Shown in pieces: positions 1 to 8,768 of a stretch of DNA of 64,000 bases (position 1 is its first letter; each line of letters begins with the position of its first letter). The notes under the pieces are model-generated. The model was not told the origin of the DNA and did not search any database. It saw only the letters and a list, made by a program, of their open reading frames with translations. This DNA comes from Marinoscillum sp049115815 (GTDB lineage: Bacteria; Bacteroidota; Bacteroidia; Cytophagales; Cyclobacteriaceae): contig JAGDZO010000005.1 in assembly GCA_049115815.1 (NCBI GenBank), forward strand, positions 62,001-126,000, read 5' to 3'. The translations under genes were made by a program, and so were the position numbers.

Positions 1-291
1 TAGGTTGACGGCCTGATCTATGGTCTTTTTGTCACCATAAGAAGTCAAGAAAATAAATGGGAAATCATGCCTATCCTTGATCTGATCGGCCAACCAAAGA
101 CCAGTTTCTTCACCTTTGAGTTGGATATCAAACAGTGCCAGGTCAGGGGCCAATTCATTGATTCTGTTCAGAGCAGTCGTGGCTCTGATACAAATATCCG
201 TCACTTCATATCCAAGATCCTCAAGCATATCAGAGATAGATTCTGCGATAATCATCTCATCCTCTACAATCAATATTTTTATCTTATCCAT
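1..291 (-). CDS. Response regulator receiver domain (3' part cut by window edge)
   Basis: Reading leftward from an ATG at 291, the frame stays open to the window edge for 97 codons. It begins MDKIKILIVEDEMIIAESIS, a CheY-like receiver fold with the acidic pocket at E10-D11-E12, the probable phosphoacceptor at D55 (ALFDIQLKG) and the conserved T/S position in the FLTSYGD stretch. The start overlaps the stop of the upstream kinase gene by one base (TAATG), so the two are translationally coupled and almost certainly form a cognate pair. In Bacteroidota, regulators of this type following HisKA_2 kinases often carry a LytTR or HTH output domain, but that part lies outside the window and is unknown. 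Confidence 0.9.
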   Translation of the reverse strand, partial: MDKIKILIVEDEMIIAESISDMLEDLGYEVTDICIRATTALNRINELAPDLALFDIQLKGEETGLWLADQIKDRHDFPFIFLTSYGDKKTIDQAVNL

Positions 292-3200
292 TACGCGGCA
301 AATTTTAGACTAAATCGAGTTCCATTATCACTCCCGATCTCAAACTCTCCTTCCAGCTGCTGACTCAGCATACGTACCAATCTCAATCCTAGGGACTTGG
401 TCTTTCGAATGTCTATTTCATCAGGTATTCCTTTGCCGTCATCTTTTATCATCAACTGAAATTCGTCACCTTTCTTGGCCAAATGAATGCTAAATGAACC
501 TCCACTTTCGGCATCAAATGCATACTTAAAGGCATTGGTGGCAATTTCGTTCACAATCAAGCCAAGCGGCACTGCTGTGTCTACATCGAAGTAAATCTCA
601 GTGGCATCTATGTGCAGCTGCACCTCTCCCATTCCAAATGAAGCCCGTATCTCTCCTACCAATTCATTGAGGTATTCGTCAAACGGAATGCTCTTCAAAT
701 CATCATTTTCATACAATTTCTGATGAATCAAGGCCATGGATCTAACCCTTCCTTGGCCCTCCTCAAGCACTTTCTTGAAGTCTTCATCTTCAAATTTCCC
801 AGATTGGAGATAAAGTAGAGAAGCTATTATCTGCAAGTTGTTTTTTACTCTATGATGAATTTCTTTGAGCAATGACTCTCTCTCAGCCAATGATTTTTCA
901 ATGGTTTCCTTCTGTGTGATAATCTCGGATGTTCTCTCATCAATAATCTCCTCAAGCCTGATGTTCTCTTTTTTCAAGCGTCTGGAGTTCCAATGAAGCA
1001 ACCCATAGATGAAGATGAGAAAAACGATCACATAACACACGTACGCCAGGCCAGAGTAATACCAAGGAGATTCAACATTGAACCTAATGATGCCTACTTC
1101 ACTCTCTGTATCAAAGCCGTTTTTGGCCTTTACCTCAAATTGATACTTGCCAGGTGATAGGTTGGTGTATTCCTTCTGTGTTTTGTCTGTCCAGTTGCTC
1201 CACTCCGTTTCATAACCGATCAGCCTATAGGCGTAGCGCACCAACTCCGGGTGCCGAAAGTAGGGAATAGCATAAGTGAAGCGTACCGCATTCTGATCGT
1301 AGGTGAAATTCAGTGATTGTTTTTGATCATAAGTAAAGCTGCCATCTTCACTTAGGTACCTACCACTGAAAACGGTAGTGTCTGATTGATTAATAATATC
1401 TAACTGACGAATAAATGCCGGGCCAGAAAATTCATAATTATCAGCCTTACCATGTGGTATAAATGCAACATGACTGATCATCCCAAAAAATGCCCCATAC
1501 CCCGGATGATGATAAAGATTGATGATATTCTGAGGAAGAACATTGGCGATACGAGCGTCCATATCACCAAACTTCCCGTCAAGGCCTTTAGTCATAAATC
1601 CCTTCTCCCCATTTTTAGCTACAACCCATATGGTATCGGATGATTGGGCACTTATGCGGGCAATTGGATTGTCTACAAACTGATTATTAAAAAGATCTGA
1701 TTTGACAAATTTTTCTTTGACATAATCATACTCGTAAAGGCCCTTTTCGGTGGTAAAAAGCAACTGATCACCAAAAACCAAACTCCAATTGCCTAAAGGA
1801 TCTGGCAATCCGTCCTCAACAGAATATTGCCTATAATTACCAACCTGCTTGTTATCCGTATCCACCTCGAACGAAAACAGGTTATTTGGATTGGCTCCCC
1901 AAACATGTTTTAACTGATGGTCATATTTAAGATTATACATGAGCTTGGGTAGTATGTCATTTTCCATACTTGCCTCATGCGTCCAATTGCCGTTGACCAA
2001 CCTTAAAAGCTGCATCGATGATCCGCTTTTACCAATGCTTAACGCGTAGGTAGAATCTTCCAAATAGATTATTTCGCTGCTCGTTTCAGATTTGGTATAC
2101 AGGCGCTCATATCGGTTGTTTTTTATCTGCCCGATAGTCTGGTAAGCCTTCACCAAAAGTGGCCCTTTGCCCCTTAGAATATCGTCATTGTATATATCGG
2201 AATTCTCCAAAGGACTGAAGTTCATGTTCTTGCGATTGTAGACTTTGGTCGGCTTTTTCAAAGATTTATTTACCAATCCTGTGGTAGTGGCTACATAAAG
2301 AGTCCCATCCTTGACTTCAAAGTCCGAAACCTCGCCAGTGATGCCGTCTGATCGTCCAAACATGGATACTGCTGAGGCCAGCTCTACTACAGACAGACCA
2401 AAATTGGTCCCCAACCATAGGTTGTTATCCCTATCCAAAAAGGCTCTAAAGACCTGTTCATTGACTCCTGTTGATTCATCCAAATGCAAAATTGGATTCC
2501 ACTCCTTATCCGTGATGACGAGACCATTGCTTAAGTAGCAAATGGCATAATACTCCTCGGAAATTTTCAAAAGCTTGTATGGAAACTTACTCTGTAACTC
2601 TGGATAAACTAGAAAATCTGCCACGTATGCGGTATCCTCGTTCCAATAATGAAACACATGCGTAGGTGACAAGCCCAAAACTCCATCATCAGAGACCACA
2701 AAATCTGAGATTGCCAGACCATTGAAATAATCACCTTTTGTGCTCCGAACCAATGTATCATTTCGGTAGACTTGAAGACCCTGATGTGGCGTCTTATAGT
2801 ACATTTCGTCCTTGAAGATGAAATTTGGGTAGCTTCTTACATTGGTTTCAAATTGTCGGAGCTTCTCGGTGGAAGGGTCATAAACACATATAGAGTTTAC
2901 CCCCGCGAAATGTATGATACCATTGTGACATTTGACAAACTCTATGCGCACAGTGGTATTGAGCTTGGAGTCCTTGGGTATGATGCTCTGAAACACAGTA
3001 ACGCCAAGACTATCAGTATCTAAGAAGCCCATGATATTGATACCGCCAACATAAATAACTCCCTGATCGGATACTGCAAAATTCCTTGGTACGGCCCCTT
3101 GTGGTAGCGCTATGGTCCTCCAAGTTTTGCCATCAAACTCATGAATATCAAATGAGGTAGCCACATAGATTAATCCTTCTTCCGACTGGGTGATATCCCA

Positions 3201-3344
3201 GACTTGGTTGTTGCCTCCATAGTCTTCTCCAGTGTAGAAAGTTATGGGAGGAACACCATCAGTATTGATAACCAAATCGTTTTGTGCTAATAAGCAAGAA
3301 ACATTTGTTGCTAGGCACATCAAGAAGATCAAGACTCTATCCAT
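291..3344 (-). CDS. Two-component propeller sensor histidine kinase (Y_Y_Y, HisKA_2, HATPase)
   Basis: A 1017-aa membrane sensor kinase. An N-terminal signal segment (MDRVLIFLMCLATNVSCLLA) is followed by a long extracytoplasmic region (about 25-680) with degenerate beta-propeller repeats such as DNNLWLGTNFGLS and EGLIYVATSFDIHEF. A Y_Y_Y domain follows at about 690-760 (YAYRLIGYETEWSNW, LSPGKYQFEVKAKNG), then one membrane helix at about 770-790 and a coiled coil. The dimerisation domain is HisKA_2 type with the probable phospho-His near residue 830 in LLKEIHHRVKNNLQ. The HATPase domain has N, G1 and G2 boxes (NEIATNAFKYAF, DDGKGIP, SLGLRLV). It should autophosphorylate and pass phosphate to the regulator directly downstream. 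The ligand is unknown. Standard family architecture for Bacteroidota. Confidence 0.93.
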   Translation of the reverse strand: MDRVLIFLMCLATNVSCLLAQNDLVINTDGVPPITFYTGEDYGGNNQVWDITQSEEGLIYVATSFDIHEFDGKTWRTIALPQGAVPRNFAVSDQGVIYVGGINIMGFLDTDSLGVTVFQSIIPKDSKLNTTVRIEFVKCHNGIIHFAGVNSICVYDPSTEKLRQFETNVRSYPNFIFKDEMYYKTPHQGLQVYRNDTLVRSTKGDYFNGLAISDFVVSDDGVLGLSPTHVFHYWNEDTAYVADFLVYPELQSKFPYKLLKISEEYYAICYLSNGLVITDKEWNPILHLDESTGVNEQVFRAFLDRDNNLWLGTNFGLSVVELASAVSMFGRSDGITGEVSDFEVKDGTLYVATTTGLVNKSLKKPTKVYNRKNMNFSPLENSDIYNDDILRGKGPLLVKAYQTIGQIKNNRYERLYTKSETSSEIIYLEDSTYALSIGKSGSSMQLLRLVNGNWTHEASMENDILPKLMYNLKYDHQLKHVWGANPNNLFSFEVDTDNKQVGNYRQYSVEDGLPDPLGNWSLVFGDQLLFTTEKGLYEYDYVKEKFVKSDLFNNQFVDNPIARISAQSSDTIWVVAKNGEKGFMTKGLDGKFGDMDARIANVLPQNIINLYHHPGYGAFFGMISHVAFIPHGKADNYEFSGPAFIRQLDIINQSDTTVFSGRYLSEDGSFTYDQKQSLNFTYDQNAVRFTYAIPYFRHPELVRYAYRLIGYETEWSNWTDKTQKEYTNLSPGKYQFEVKAKNGFDTESEVGIIRFNVESPWYYSGLAYVCYVIVFLIFIYGLLHWNSRRLKKENIRLEEIIDERTSEIITQKETIEKSLAERESLLKEIHHRVKNNLQIIASLLYLQSGKFEDEDFKKVLEEGQGRVRSMALIHQKLYENDDLKSIPFDEYLNELVGEIRASFGMGEVQLHIDATEIYFDVDTAVPLGLIVNEIATNAFKYAFDAESGGSFSIHLAKKGDEFQLMIKDDGKGIPDEIDIRKTKSLGLRLVRMLSQQLEGEFEIGSDNGTRFSLKFAA

Positions 3345-3360
3345 AGCATCTAAAGTAGTA

Positions 3361-3390
3361 AAAACCAGCCGTAAAGGCTGGTTTTTAATA
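3361..3390 (-). terminator. Rho-independent terminator hairpin between the repeat protein and the kinase gene
   Basis: AACCAGCC at 3363-3370 pairs with GGCTGGTT at 3376-3383 around a 5-base loop. It is flanked by T-rich sequence on both strands. Read on the minus strand it lies downstream of the 918-aa gene and just before the kinase gene, so it probably separates the two transcripts. Confidence 0.6.
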
Positions 3391-3616
3391 GCGGTGAGGG
3401 GTAATTAGAATTATTCATGCTATCACTTTCACTGAACTGAAAATGGCCAAATCCTATTACATATTAAAGATGCCAACGAGGTGCTTCATATTCAAATAAA
3501 TGTGGTGAAGTGCTCATTTTCTGTGGTGAATAACTATAAAACCTTGTTTGAAAATAGAAAAGGCCAATTTGGTTACTCCATAACTGACCTAATCTGCCTT
3601 AGTACACTATTTTCAC

Positions 3617-6373
3617 TTAGTGCAAATCAACCCAGCTAGCACCGTCATAACCATTAAATTTACTCGTAGTAGTATTGAAAATCATTAAGCCAGCAGCTGG
3701 GGAAGTAATAACATCTCTTTCGGCAGTTGTCAATCTTGGAAGTAAGAATCCTTTTGTTGTTGATTCTACTTCAAGTGCCGCACTTGCGTGAGGAATATCT
3801 GTGCCAATTCCTACAGCGTTATTTTCTACTGCCAAAGTGGGACCAGACTCCACAAAATATGTTTTGAATAACATATCTTGAAAATTTTGAATTCGGCTAG
3901 CTCGATACAAATTACCGCCAGAATACACATCATCTTCTACGTTATAAGCAATGTGGTGCAGTCCTACAACAACTTCCCCTTCGATGTATTCTAACTTGAA
4001 AGTAATCTGTTCATTAGCTACCATGGCAATTCTATTTTCCAAAATAAGCGTGACCGTAGATCCATTAACTTCTGGTTCTATCTTCTGTGAGTCAATTAAT
4101 TTACCATTAAATCCATTGCCTTCATAAAATGAAATAGTGACCAAACTTGGTGAATCAAAAGATGGCGATGTGCTTATTTCATAATCTATACGGGCAAGTT
4201 GACCACTAGTAGTCGCTGTGAAAGACTGACCATTAACATCTCCGGCACCATTGCCACCTTCAGATTGTTCAACGTCCAAAACCAGACCAATTTCAGACTC
4301 AATCACAAAATCTCCATCATCGTTTAGAAGTTGCTCTACCTGATCATCAAAACCCTTCCAATTGGTGCCATCAAATTTATTTAGATCATTTTCATCAATA
4401 TTGTAAATTAAAAGTCCTTTCGCTGGGGAACTGATTGCATCACGTTCTTCCACAGTCATTCTCGGTATTAATAACCCTTTAGAATCTGAACTTATCTCAA
4501 GAATAGCACTGGTATGAGGCATATCTGTCCCAATTGCGACTGTTTTCTCTGGACTCACATACAATGATGTTTGGCGTGGAGTATTGATCAAAACACTAAA
4601 GACAATATCCTTATCAACATCCTTAGTGCCATTATTTGTAAACATAAAACCATCCTCATATACATCTGTCTGGCTAAAATATATGCTACTTACAAAAGAC
4701 ACGAACCTGATGGTATAAGTACGACCAGCAACAACCCTAGCCGTATTGGTGAGCGTATGCTCTGTAAAATTGCCAGCAGTAGAACTGATAGTGTTTTTGG
4801 CAATTACTACCCCTCCATAACCTTCACCTTCAAGGATATCGAAAATGATGTCTGTATTATCCGTGAAAAAGTTAAAGCCTATTTGGGTTATAATTCCATC
4901 TTCCTCAGCGACAAAGGTTTGTCCAACATCTGAACCACTATACCCAGCACCATGCGCCATCTGACTAAAATATGATTCTGATTCTTCTTCTGAAATTTCA
5001 AAGTCACCGCTGGAGTTAAGATTACTAATTGATGAAATCTCTGAATCTACATAGCTCTTGGTGGTGGCATCTTGATCGTTGATAGGATCTGCGAGGTTTG
5101 TGATGGACATTTCATTCGCATCAGTTCCATGTCCGAGAACACTGGACAAATCCTGTGCGTCTGTATTGTCTAGAAAAGTAGAAAGGTCTATAGTGCCTCC
5201 ATCTTCTAACGTGAGAATGTTACCATCCAAACTTATTGCCTGATCATCTGTCTCAGATGTCAGATATCCATTGTTAGCTACGAATTCATCTACTTCAGAC
5301 TCTGATAGCTGTGTATCTGTATCATCTAAGTAAGCAGAAAGGTCTACAGTGCCCCCATCTTCTAACGTGAGAATGTTACCATCCAAACTTATTGCCTGAT
5401 CATCTGTCTCAGATATCAGATATCCGTTGTTAGCTACGAATTCATCTACTTCAGACTCAGTTAGCTGTGTATCTGTATTGTCTAAGAATGCAGAAAGGTC
5501 AACAGTACCTCCATCTTCTAAAGTGAGAATGTTACCATCCAAACTTAAAGCCTGATCATCTGTCTCAGATGTCAGATATCCATTATTAGCTACAAAAGCA
5601 TCTACTTGAGCCTCCGATAGCTGTGTATCTGTATCGTCCAAGAATGCTGAAAGGTCAACGGCACCTCCATCTTCTAACGTGAGAATGATACCATCCAAAC
5701 TTATAGCCTGATCATCTGTCTCAGCTGTCAGATATCCATTGTTAGCTACGAATTCATCTACTTCAGATTCAGTTAGCTGGGTGTTGGTATCCGTATTGTC
5801 CAAGAAAGCAGAAAGATCAACAGTTCCTCCATCTTCTAAAGTCAAGATGTTTCCAACAAGACTAATAGTTTGATCATCGGAATTCACAACCTGCAAATCC
5901 ACACTATTTCCATCGCTTATTTCTAAAACCGATCCGGTAAGCGTCAGATTTTGAATTTCATTAGTCGCATCTGCATCCGCATCTTCACCATACAGAGCAT
6001 AGGGCACAGCAGATAATTTACTGGTACCAAAATCTTCAAAGCCGTTACCAAGGTCCACCTCTACCATCATGAAATGATTGCCTGTACTCCAATCAACATC
6101 CGCGAAAGTACCTGAGAGTGCTGTGCCTTCTCCTATTTTGGCTTGTATCAAACCATACGCATTAGTGGTCAATGATTGCTCCTCAGAGTAAACCACAGAT
6201 CCGGCAGAGCTACCAGCCAAAAGTGAAAACCTCACGTTTGCTGCAGCGTTCACTAGCGATTTCCCATCAGCATCTCTCAAAATCCCTTGATAGTCAAGGT
6301 TTCTTGGAACTTGCGCTGCTACACCCAATATTAGACCTATTAGAGCTATGAATAAAATGTAATGTCTTTTCAT
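3617..6373 (-). CDS. Large secreted repeat protein, tail-fibre/head-domain-like
   Basis: A 918-aa protein with a Sec signal peptide (MKRHYILFIALIGLILGVAAQ). The N-terminal ~135 residues (VPRNLDYQGILRDADGKSL...) resemble the conserved N-terminus of Bacteroidota surface proteins. About 165-410 is a tandem array of a 52-residue unit, DDQAISLDGNILTLEDGG followed by VDLSAFLDDTDTQLSESEVD and a FVANNGYLTSET end, present as four full copies and one partial copy. The C-terminal half carries two copies of a motif like GIGTDIPHASAALEVESTTK followed by GLLIPRMT and an AERD/EERD segment, common at the end of Bacteroidota fibre-like proteins. No T9SS sorting domain is visible. The acidic D/N-rich repeats suggest a calcium-stabilised beta structure, which is inference. 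It may form a fibrous adhesin; the function is not established. It lies 27 bp downstream of a T9SS protein gene. Confidence 0.75.
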   Translation of the reverse strand: MKRHYILFIALIGLILGVAAQVPRNLDYQGILRDADGKSLVNAAANVRFSLLAGSSAGSVVYSEEQSLTTNAYGLIQAKIGEGTALSGTFADVDWSTGNHFMMVEVDLGNGFEDFGTSKLSAVPYALYGEDADADATNEIQNLTLTGSVLEISDGNSVDLQVVNSDDQTISLVGNILTLEDGGTVDLSAFLDNTDTNTQLTESEVDEFVANNGYLTAETDDQAISLDGIILTLEDGGAVDLSAFLDDTDTQLSEAQVDAFVANNGYLTSETDDQALSLDGNILTLEDGGTVDLSAFLDNTDTQLTESEVDEFVANNGYLISETDDQAISLDGNILTLEDGGTVDLSAYLDDTDTQLSESEVDEFVANNGYLTSETDDQAISLDGNILTLEDGGTIDLSTFLDNTDAQDLSSVLGHGTDANEMSITNLADPINDQDATTKSYVDSEISSISNLNSSGDFEISEEESESYFSQMAHGAGYSGSDVGQTFVAEEDGIITQIGFNFFTDNTDIIFDILEGEGYGGVVIAKNTISSTAGNFTEHTLTNTARVVAGRTYTIRFVSFVSSIYFSQTDVYEDGFMFTNNGTKDVDKDIVFSVLINTPRQTSLYVSPEKTVAIGTDMPHTSAILEISSDSKGLLIPRMTVEERDAISSPAKGLLIYNIDENDLNKFDGTNWKGFDDQVEQLLNDDGDFVIESEIGLVLDVEQSEGGNGAGDVNGQSFTATTSGQLARIDYEISTSPSFDSPSLVTISFYEGNGFNGKLIDSQKIEPEVNGSTVTLILENRIAMVANEQITFKLEYIEGEVVVGLHHIAYNVEDDVYSGGNLYRASRIQNFQDMLFKTYFVESGPTLAVENNAVGIGTDIPHASAALEVESTTKGFLLPRLTTAERDVITSPAAGLMIFNTTTSKFNGYDGASWVDLH
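5160..5870 (-). repeat. Tandem 156-bp coding repeats inside the surface-protein gene
   Basis: Four full units and one partial unit of a 52-codon repeat lie in direct tandem. Each encodes the LDGNILTLEDGG core and the EVDEFVANNGYL core. Units differ by a few codons only; for example SAFLDN, SAYLDD and STFLDN alternate at the same site. High DNA identity makes unequal recombination likely, so copy number may vary between strains. Confidence 0.85.
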
Positions 6374-6400
6374 TATTTCGAAATTAAAGTGGATGAGATT

Positions 6401-6880
6401 TTATTTTTTAATGAGTTTGTGATGCGAAACTGATTGATCTGTGGTCACAGTCAATAGATAGACTCCATTACTTATAGTACCTAAATCAATCTTTCCTGAC
6501 CAATTGGTCAGGTGATACTCAGAGCGATAAACTTCCTTTCCGTCGAGTGTGGAAATGTTGAGATGGATCATATCGCTTGCCTCAGCTTTTATAAAAACAT
6601 AATCTGCAAATGGATTTGGATAAATGTCTACTACAGGATTAGCAATTTTCAATACTTTTATAATCTCTGCCATTTTCATGGGTTGATGAATACCAGCAAT
6701 CAGCGTATTTTCTGTCCCAGATGTATTGGAAATGGTTTGTCCTAATGTCCAACTTAGTGAAATACCGGATTTGGTATTCGATGAGCTAGCTACTGCAATG
6801 GTCTGTTGAGTTGAATGCTGACCCCATGAGATCAAGGGTACAAAAAGAAGGACTAGTAATTGAATCGCATGTAGTTTCAT
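6401..6880 (-). CDS. Small T9SS type A sorting-domain protein
   Basis: About 159 aa from the ATG at 6880. A TTG six codons upstream is possible, but the ATG directly precedes a clean signal peptide (MKLHAIQLLVLLFVPLISWG). The mature N-terminus has the S-x-S-W-T-LGQ stretch (GISLSWTLGQTISN) seen in many short Bacteroidota secreted proteins. Residues from about 85 form a T9SS type A sorting domain: VDIYPNPFADYVFIKAE, an LSTLDGKEVY-like strand, and GTISNGVYLLTVTTD ending in KLIKK. The protein is thus nearly all signal plus sorting domain with a ~60-residue core. It is probably co-transcribed with the large repeat protein that begins 27 bp downstream. The two may be exported together; their role is unknown. 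Confidence 0.8.
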   Translation of the reverse strand: MKLHAIQLLVLLFVPLISWGQHSTQQTIAVASSSNTKSGISLSWTLGQTISNTSGTENTLIAGIHQPMKMAEIIKVLKIANPVVDIYPNPFADYVFIKAEASDMIHLNISTLDGKEVYRSEYHLTNWSGKIDLGTISNGVYLLTVTTDQSVSHHKLIKK

Positions 6881-6898
6881 TCCTTTTTTTACCAACAA

Positions 6899-7160
6899 AT
6901 AATTCTAACGCGTAATGATTATCCAAAAATTTGTGGTGAAATGCTTGAAAATTGGGGTGAACACTCAGTGGGTACGGTGATTGTTGAAATACTGAGAATA
7001 ATTTAGGAGCAAATCAAGATATATCCATGTATATATTGAGCAATACTGATAGAATCAATCACTAGGTGAATAGAGACTAAGCAGAAACTTCATAAATAAC
7101 CTAAAAAATAAATCAGCTGGATTCTGAAAATCGATGCAACACAATCACATGATAGTAACG
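6899..7160. other. Intergenic region with no recognised element
   Basis: AT-rich spacer between the 3' end of the LysR-type gene and the 5' end of the small T9SS gene, both on the minus strand. It should contain the promoter of the T9SS/repeat-protein pair. I see no RNA gene, repeat or clear terminator. Confidence 0.5.
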
Positions 7161-8072
7161 TTACTTCCCAAAGAACTTTTCTATGATTTCAGCCTGATGA
7201 TCAGCCAAATGCGTCAGAAAGGCTTCTGCCACCGGTGAGTGTCGTTTTCCCTTGGGCCAGATGAGAGACCAGGTGGTCTCTATGGGAAGTTTTTTTACAG
7301 GAATGATATGCAGTTCTCCTGATTCCAACTCTCTTTTAATTCCGATAAGGGGCATAATCGAATAGCCTAATCCTGCCAAAACAGCCTGCTTCACCGCCTC
7401 ATTGGAGGTGAGCTCCATTCTTTTGGACACAGTGATATTGTGCTTGGTCAAAAACGCCTCCATGGTTTGACGGGTGCCCGAGCCTTTTTCTCTGAAGATC
7501 AATGGCAATTCTTTAAAGACCCCTTGGGTACTTACCTTCTTTGGAAGATCAAGTAATTCCCTTCCCACCAAATACAGCTTATTCGGAAGCAAATTCATGT
7601 GCTCCACCTGGATAGCATCGGGCAAAATAGATACCAGTGAAAAATCGACTTCATTGAGTGCGAGGCTCTCTACTACTGTCTGCTTATTGGTCACATCCAT
7701 AATGAGCTCTATTCCCTCATGCTCATTGACAAAATCTGACAAGAAAAAGGGCATCACATACTTGGCAGTAGATACTACTGATAGTTTTAGTCTACCGGAC
7801 AGCTGGCCTTTGAATGCCAGGGTCTTGTATTTGATTTCATCTACTTGATTGATGATTTGCTCAGCAGCAGCAGCTATCTCCTTGCCAAAATCAGTCACAT
7901 AGATTTGTCTTCCTACCAATTCAAATAAGGGAATATCAAATTGATTTTGAAAATTTTTGAGCTGGATAGATACAGCAGGCTGGGTAAGATGCAAGGCCTC
8001 TGACGCCTTGGTAACACTCTGATATTGAGTGACTTTAAGGAATATTTGCAGCTGATTAAGTGTGTAATTCAT
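7161..8072 (-). CDS. LysR-family transcriptional regulator
   Basis: 303 aa, the usual LysR length. The N-terminal winged helix-turn-helix covers residues 1-60 (LNQLQIFLKVTQYQSVTKAS, then LHLTQPAVSIQLKNFQ). A linker helix and a periplasmic-binding-protein-like effector domain (about 90-300) follow, with the typical GSGTRQTMEAFL and AVKQAVLAGLGYSIMP stretches. The sequence is closest in style to the CysB/CbbR branch of the family, but the effector cannot be read from it. It is transcribed away from the small gene starting at 8165, across a 92-bp AT-rich interval. LysR regulators commonly control such a divergent neighbour and themselves, so that gene is the first candidate target. Confidence 0.92.
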   Translation of the reverse strand: MNYTLNQLQIFLKVTQYQSVTKASEALHLTQPAVSIQLKNFQNQFDIPLFELVGRQIYVTDFGKEIAAAAEQIINQVDEIKYKTLAFKGQLSGRLKLSVVSTAKYVMPFFLSDFVNEHEGIELIMDVTNKQTVVESLALNEVDFSLVSILPDAIQVEHMNLLPNKLYLVGRELLDLPKKVSTQGVFKELPLIFREKGSGTRQTMEAFLTKHNITVSKRMELTSNEAVKQAVLAGLGYSIMPLIGIKRELESGELHIIPVKKLPIETTWSLIWPKGKRHSPVAEAFLTHLADHQAEIIEKFFGK

Positions 8073-8164
8073 TAGTGTTCATTATGCTTGTAATAATAAA
8101 GATAAATAAAAATTAATGATTGTTATTATACAGATTTGTAACACGAAATAAACTTCTGAAAACC
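8073..8164. promoter_or_regulatory. Divergent promoter region between the LysR gene and the small helical protein gene
   Basis: A 92-bp, very AT-rich interval separates the two divergent starts. It contains the interrupted dyad TTATGCTTGTAATAATAA of the T-N11-A type used by LysR proteins. The exact promoter elements are not clear, so this call rests on geometry. Confidence 0.45.
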
Positions 8165-8479
8165 ATGACAAACAATACCAAGTCCAATACACAAGATTCA
8201 GTCTTAGATTCTCTGACCAAAGAGTTTTCCTTGATAGACGGAGAGTTCTCTCAGGAAGAAGCGAAAGAGATATTGATTCATTTGCTTAGTTACAAAATCA
8301 AGTTTCACAATCAGAAAATTTTCAGCATCAACGAGCGATTTGGTGAGAAAGATGAAAAGTCTATGAAACGAATCTATGAGCTCACGCAAACGCTGAAGGA
8401 GCTCAAGGAGACTCTTAATGCACTGGAAAGCGATGCTGTATTGAACATCAATTCTTCGATCAAAATATCGAAGAAGTAA
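8165..8479 (+). CDS. Small helical hypothetical protein
   Basis: 104 aa from the ATG at 8165; an upstream in-frame TTG would add a non-conserved-looking leader. The sequence is hydrophilic and almost all helical. A segment near residues 30-45 (SQEEAKEILIHLLSYKIKFH) is followed by a heptad-like KRIYELTQTLKELKETLNAL coiled coil at about 65-90. No signal peptide, membrane segment or catalytic motif is visible. It sits divergent to the LysR gene and is followed by a strong terminator, so it is a single-gene transcript. I do not recognise a named family; it may be a small structural or adaptor protein. Confidence 0.7.
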   Translation: MTNNTKSNTQDSVLDSLTKEFSLIDGEFSQEEAKEILIHLLSYKIKFHNQKIFSINERFGEKDEKSMKRIYELTQTLKELKETLNALESDAVLNINSSIKISKK

Positions 8480-8504
8480 AAAAATCCTCTAGTAAGATTC
8501 CTCT

Positions 8505-8543
8505 ATCCCTTTCTGATACGCGATTCAGGAAGGGATTTTTTTT
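8505..8543 (+). terminator. Rho-independent terminator
   Basis: ATCCCTTTCTGA at 8505-8516 pairs with TCAGGAAGGGAT at 8525-8536 and is followed by a run of eight T. It is placed 25 bp after the stop codon of the small helical protein gene. Confidence 0.88.
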
Positions 8544-8571
8544 GTGGCTTTACGTCGAGAAATTTCACAAA

Positions 8572-8625
8572 TCCCGCAAGTTTAGCGCAGCGTAACTTGT
8601 GGGTGAGCTAGACATTGTAGTAATC
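8572..8625. repeat. Dispersed hairpin repeat, copy 1 (divergent)
   Basis: CCCGCAAGTT and AACTTGTGGG form a stem around TAGCGCAGCGT. The same TTTAGCGCAGCG(C/T)AAC core, followed by ATTGTA-TAATTAGCG-like sequence, occurs twice more at 34825-35055. It is an intergenic dispersed repeat with no coding content. Confidence 0.5.
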
Positions 8626-8768
8626 GCCGTATCACAAAAGACTGATCTCAGAAACTAATTTAAAATCCGCTATATTAGAAGTTAAATAGGTATGAGACAA
8701 TTGTATCCAATTTATACTACCGCCAAATATTAAAAGCCTCAAGAAATATCAGCTAGATCTAAGAAATA

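Noticed and set aside
4571..4933. 120-aa plus-strand ORF inside the 918-aa gene
   Set aside because: Shadow frame of a clearly coding repeat-protein gene; no own start signal or domain.
5160..5870. Regularly spaced near-identical repeats, CRISPR-like at first sight
   Set aside because: The repeats are 156 bp, contiguous, in frame and encode a protein motif; there are no unique spacers or cas genes.
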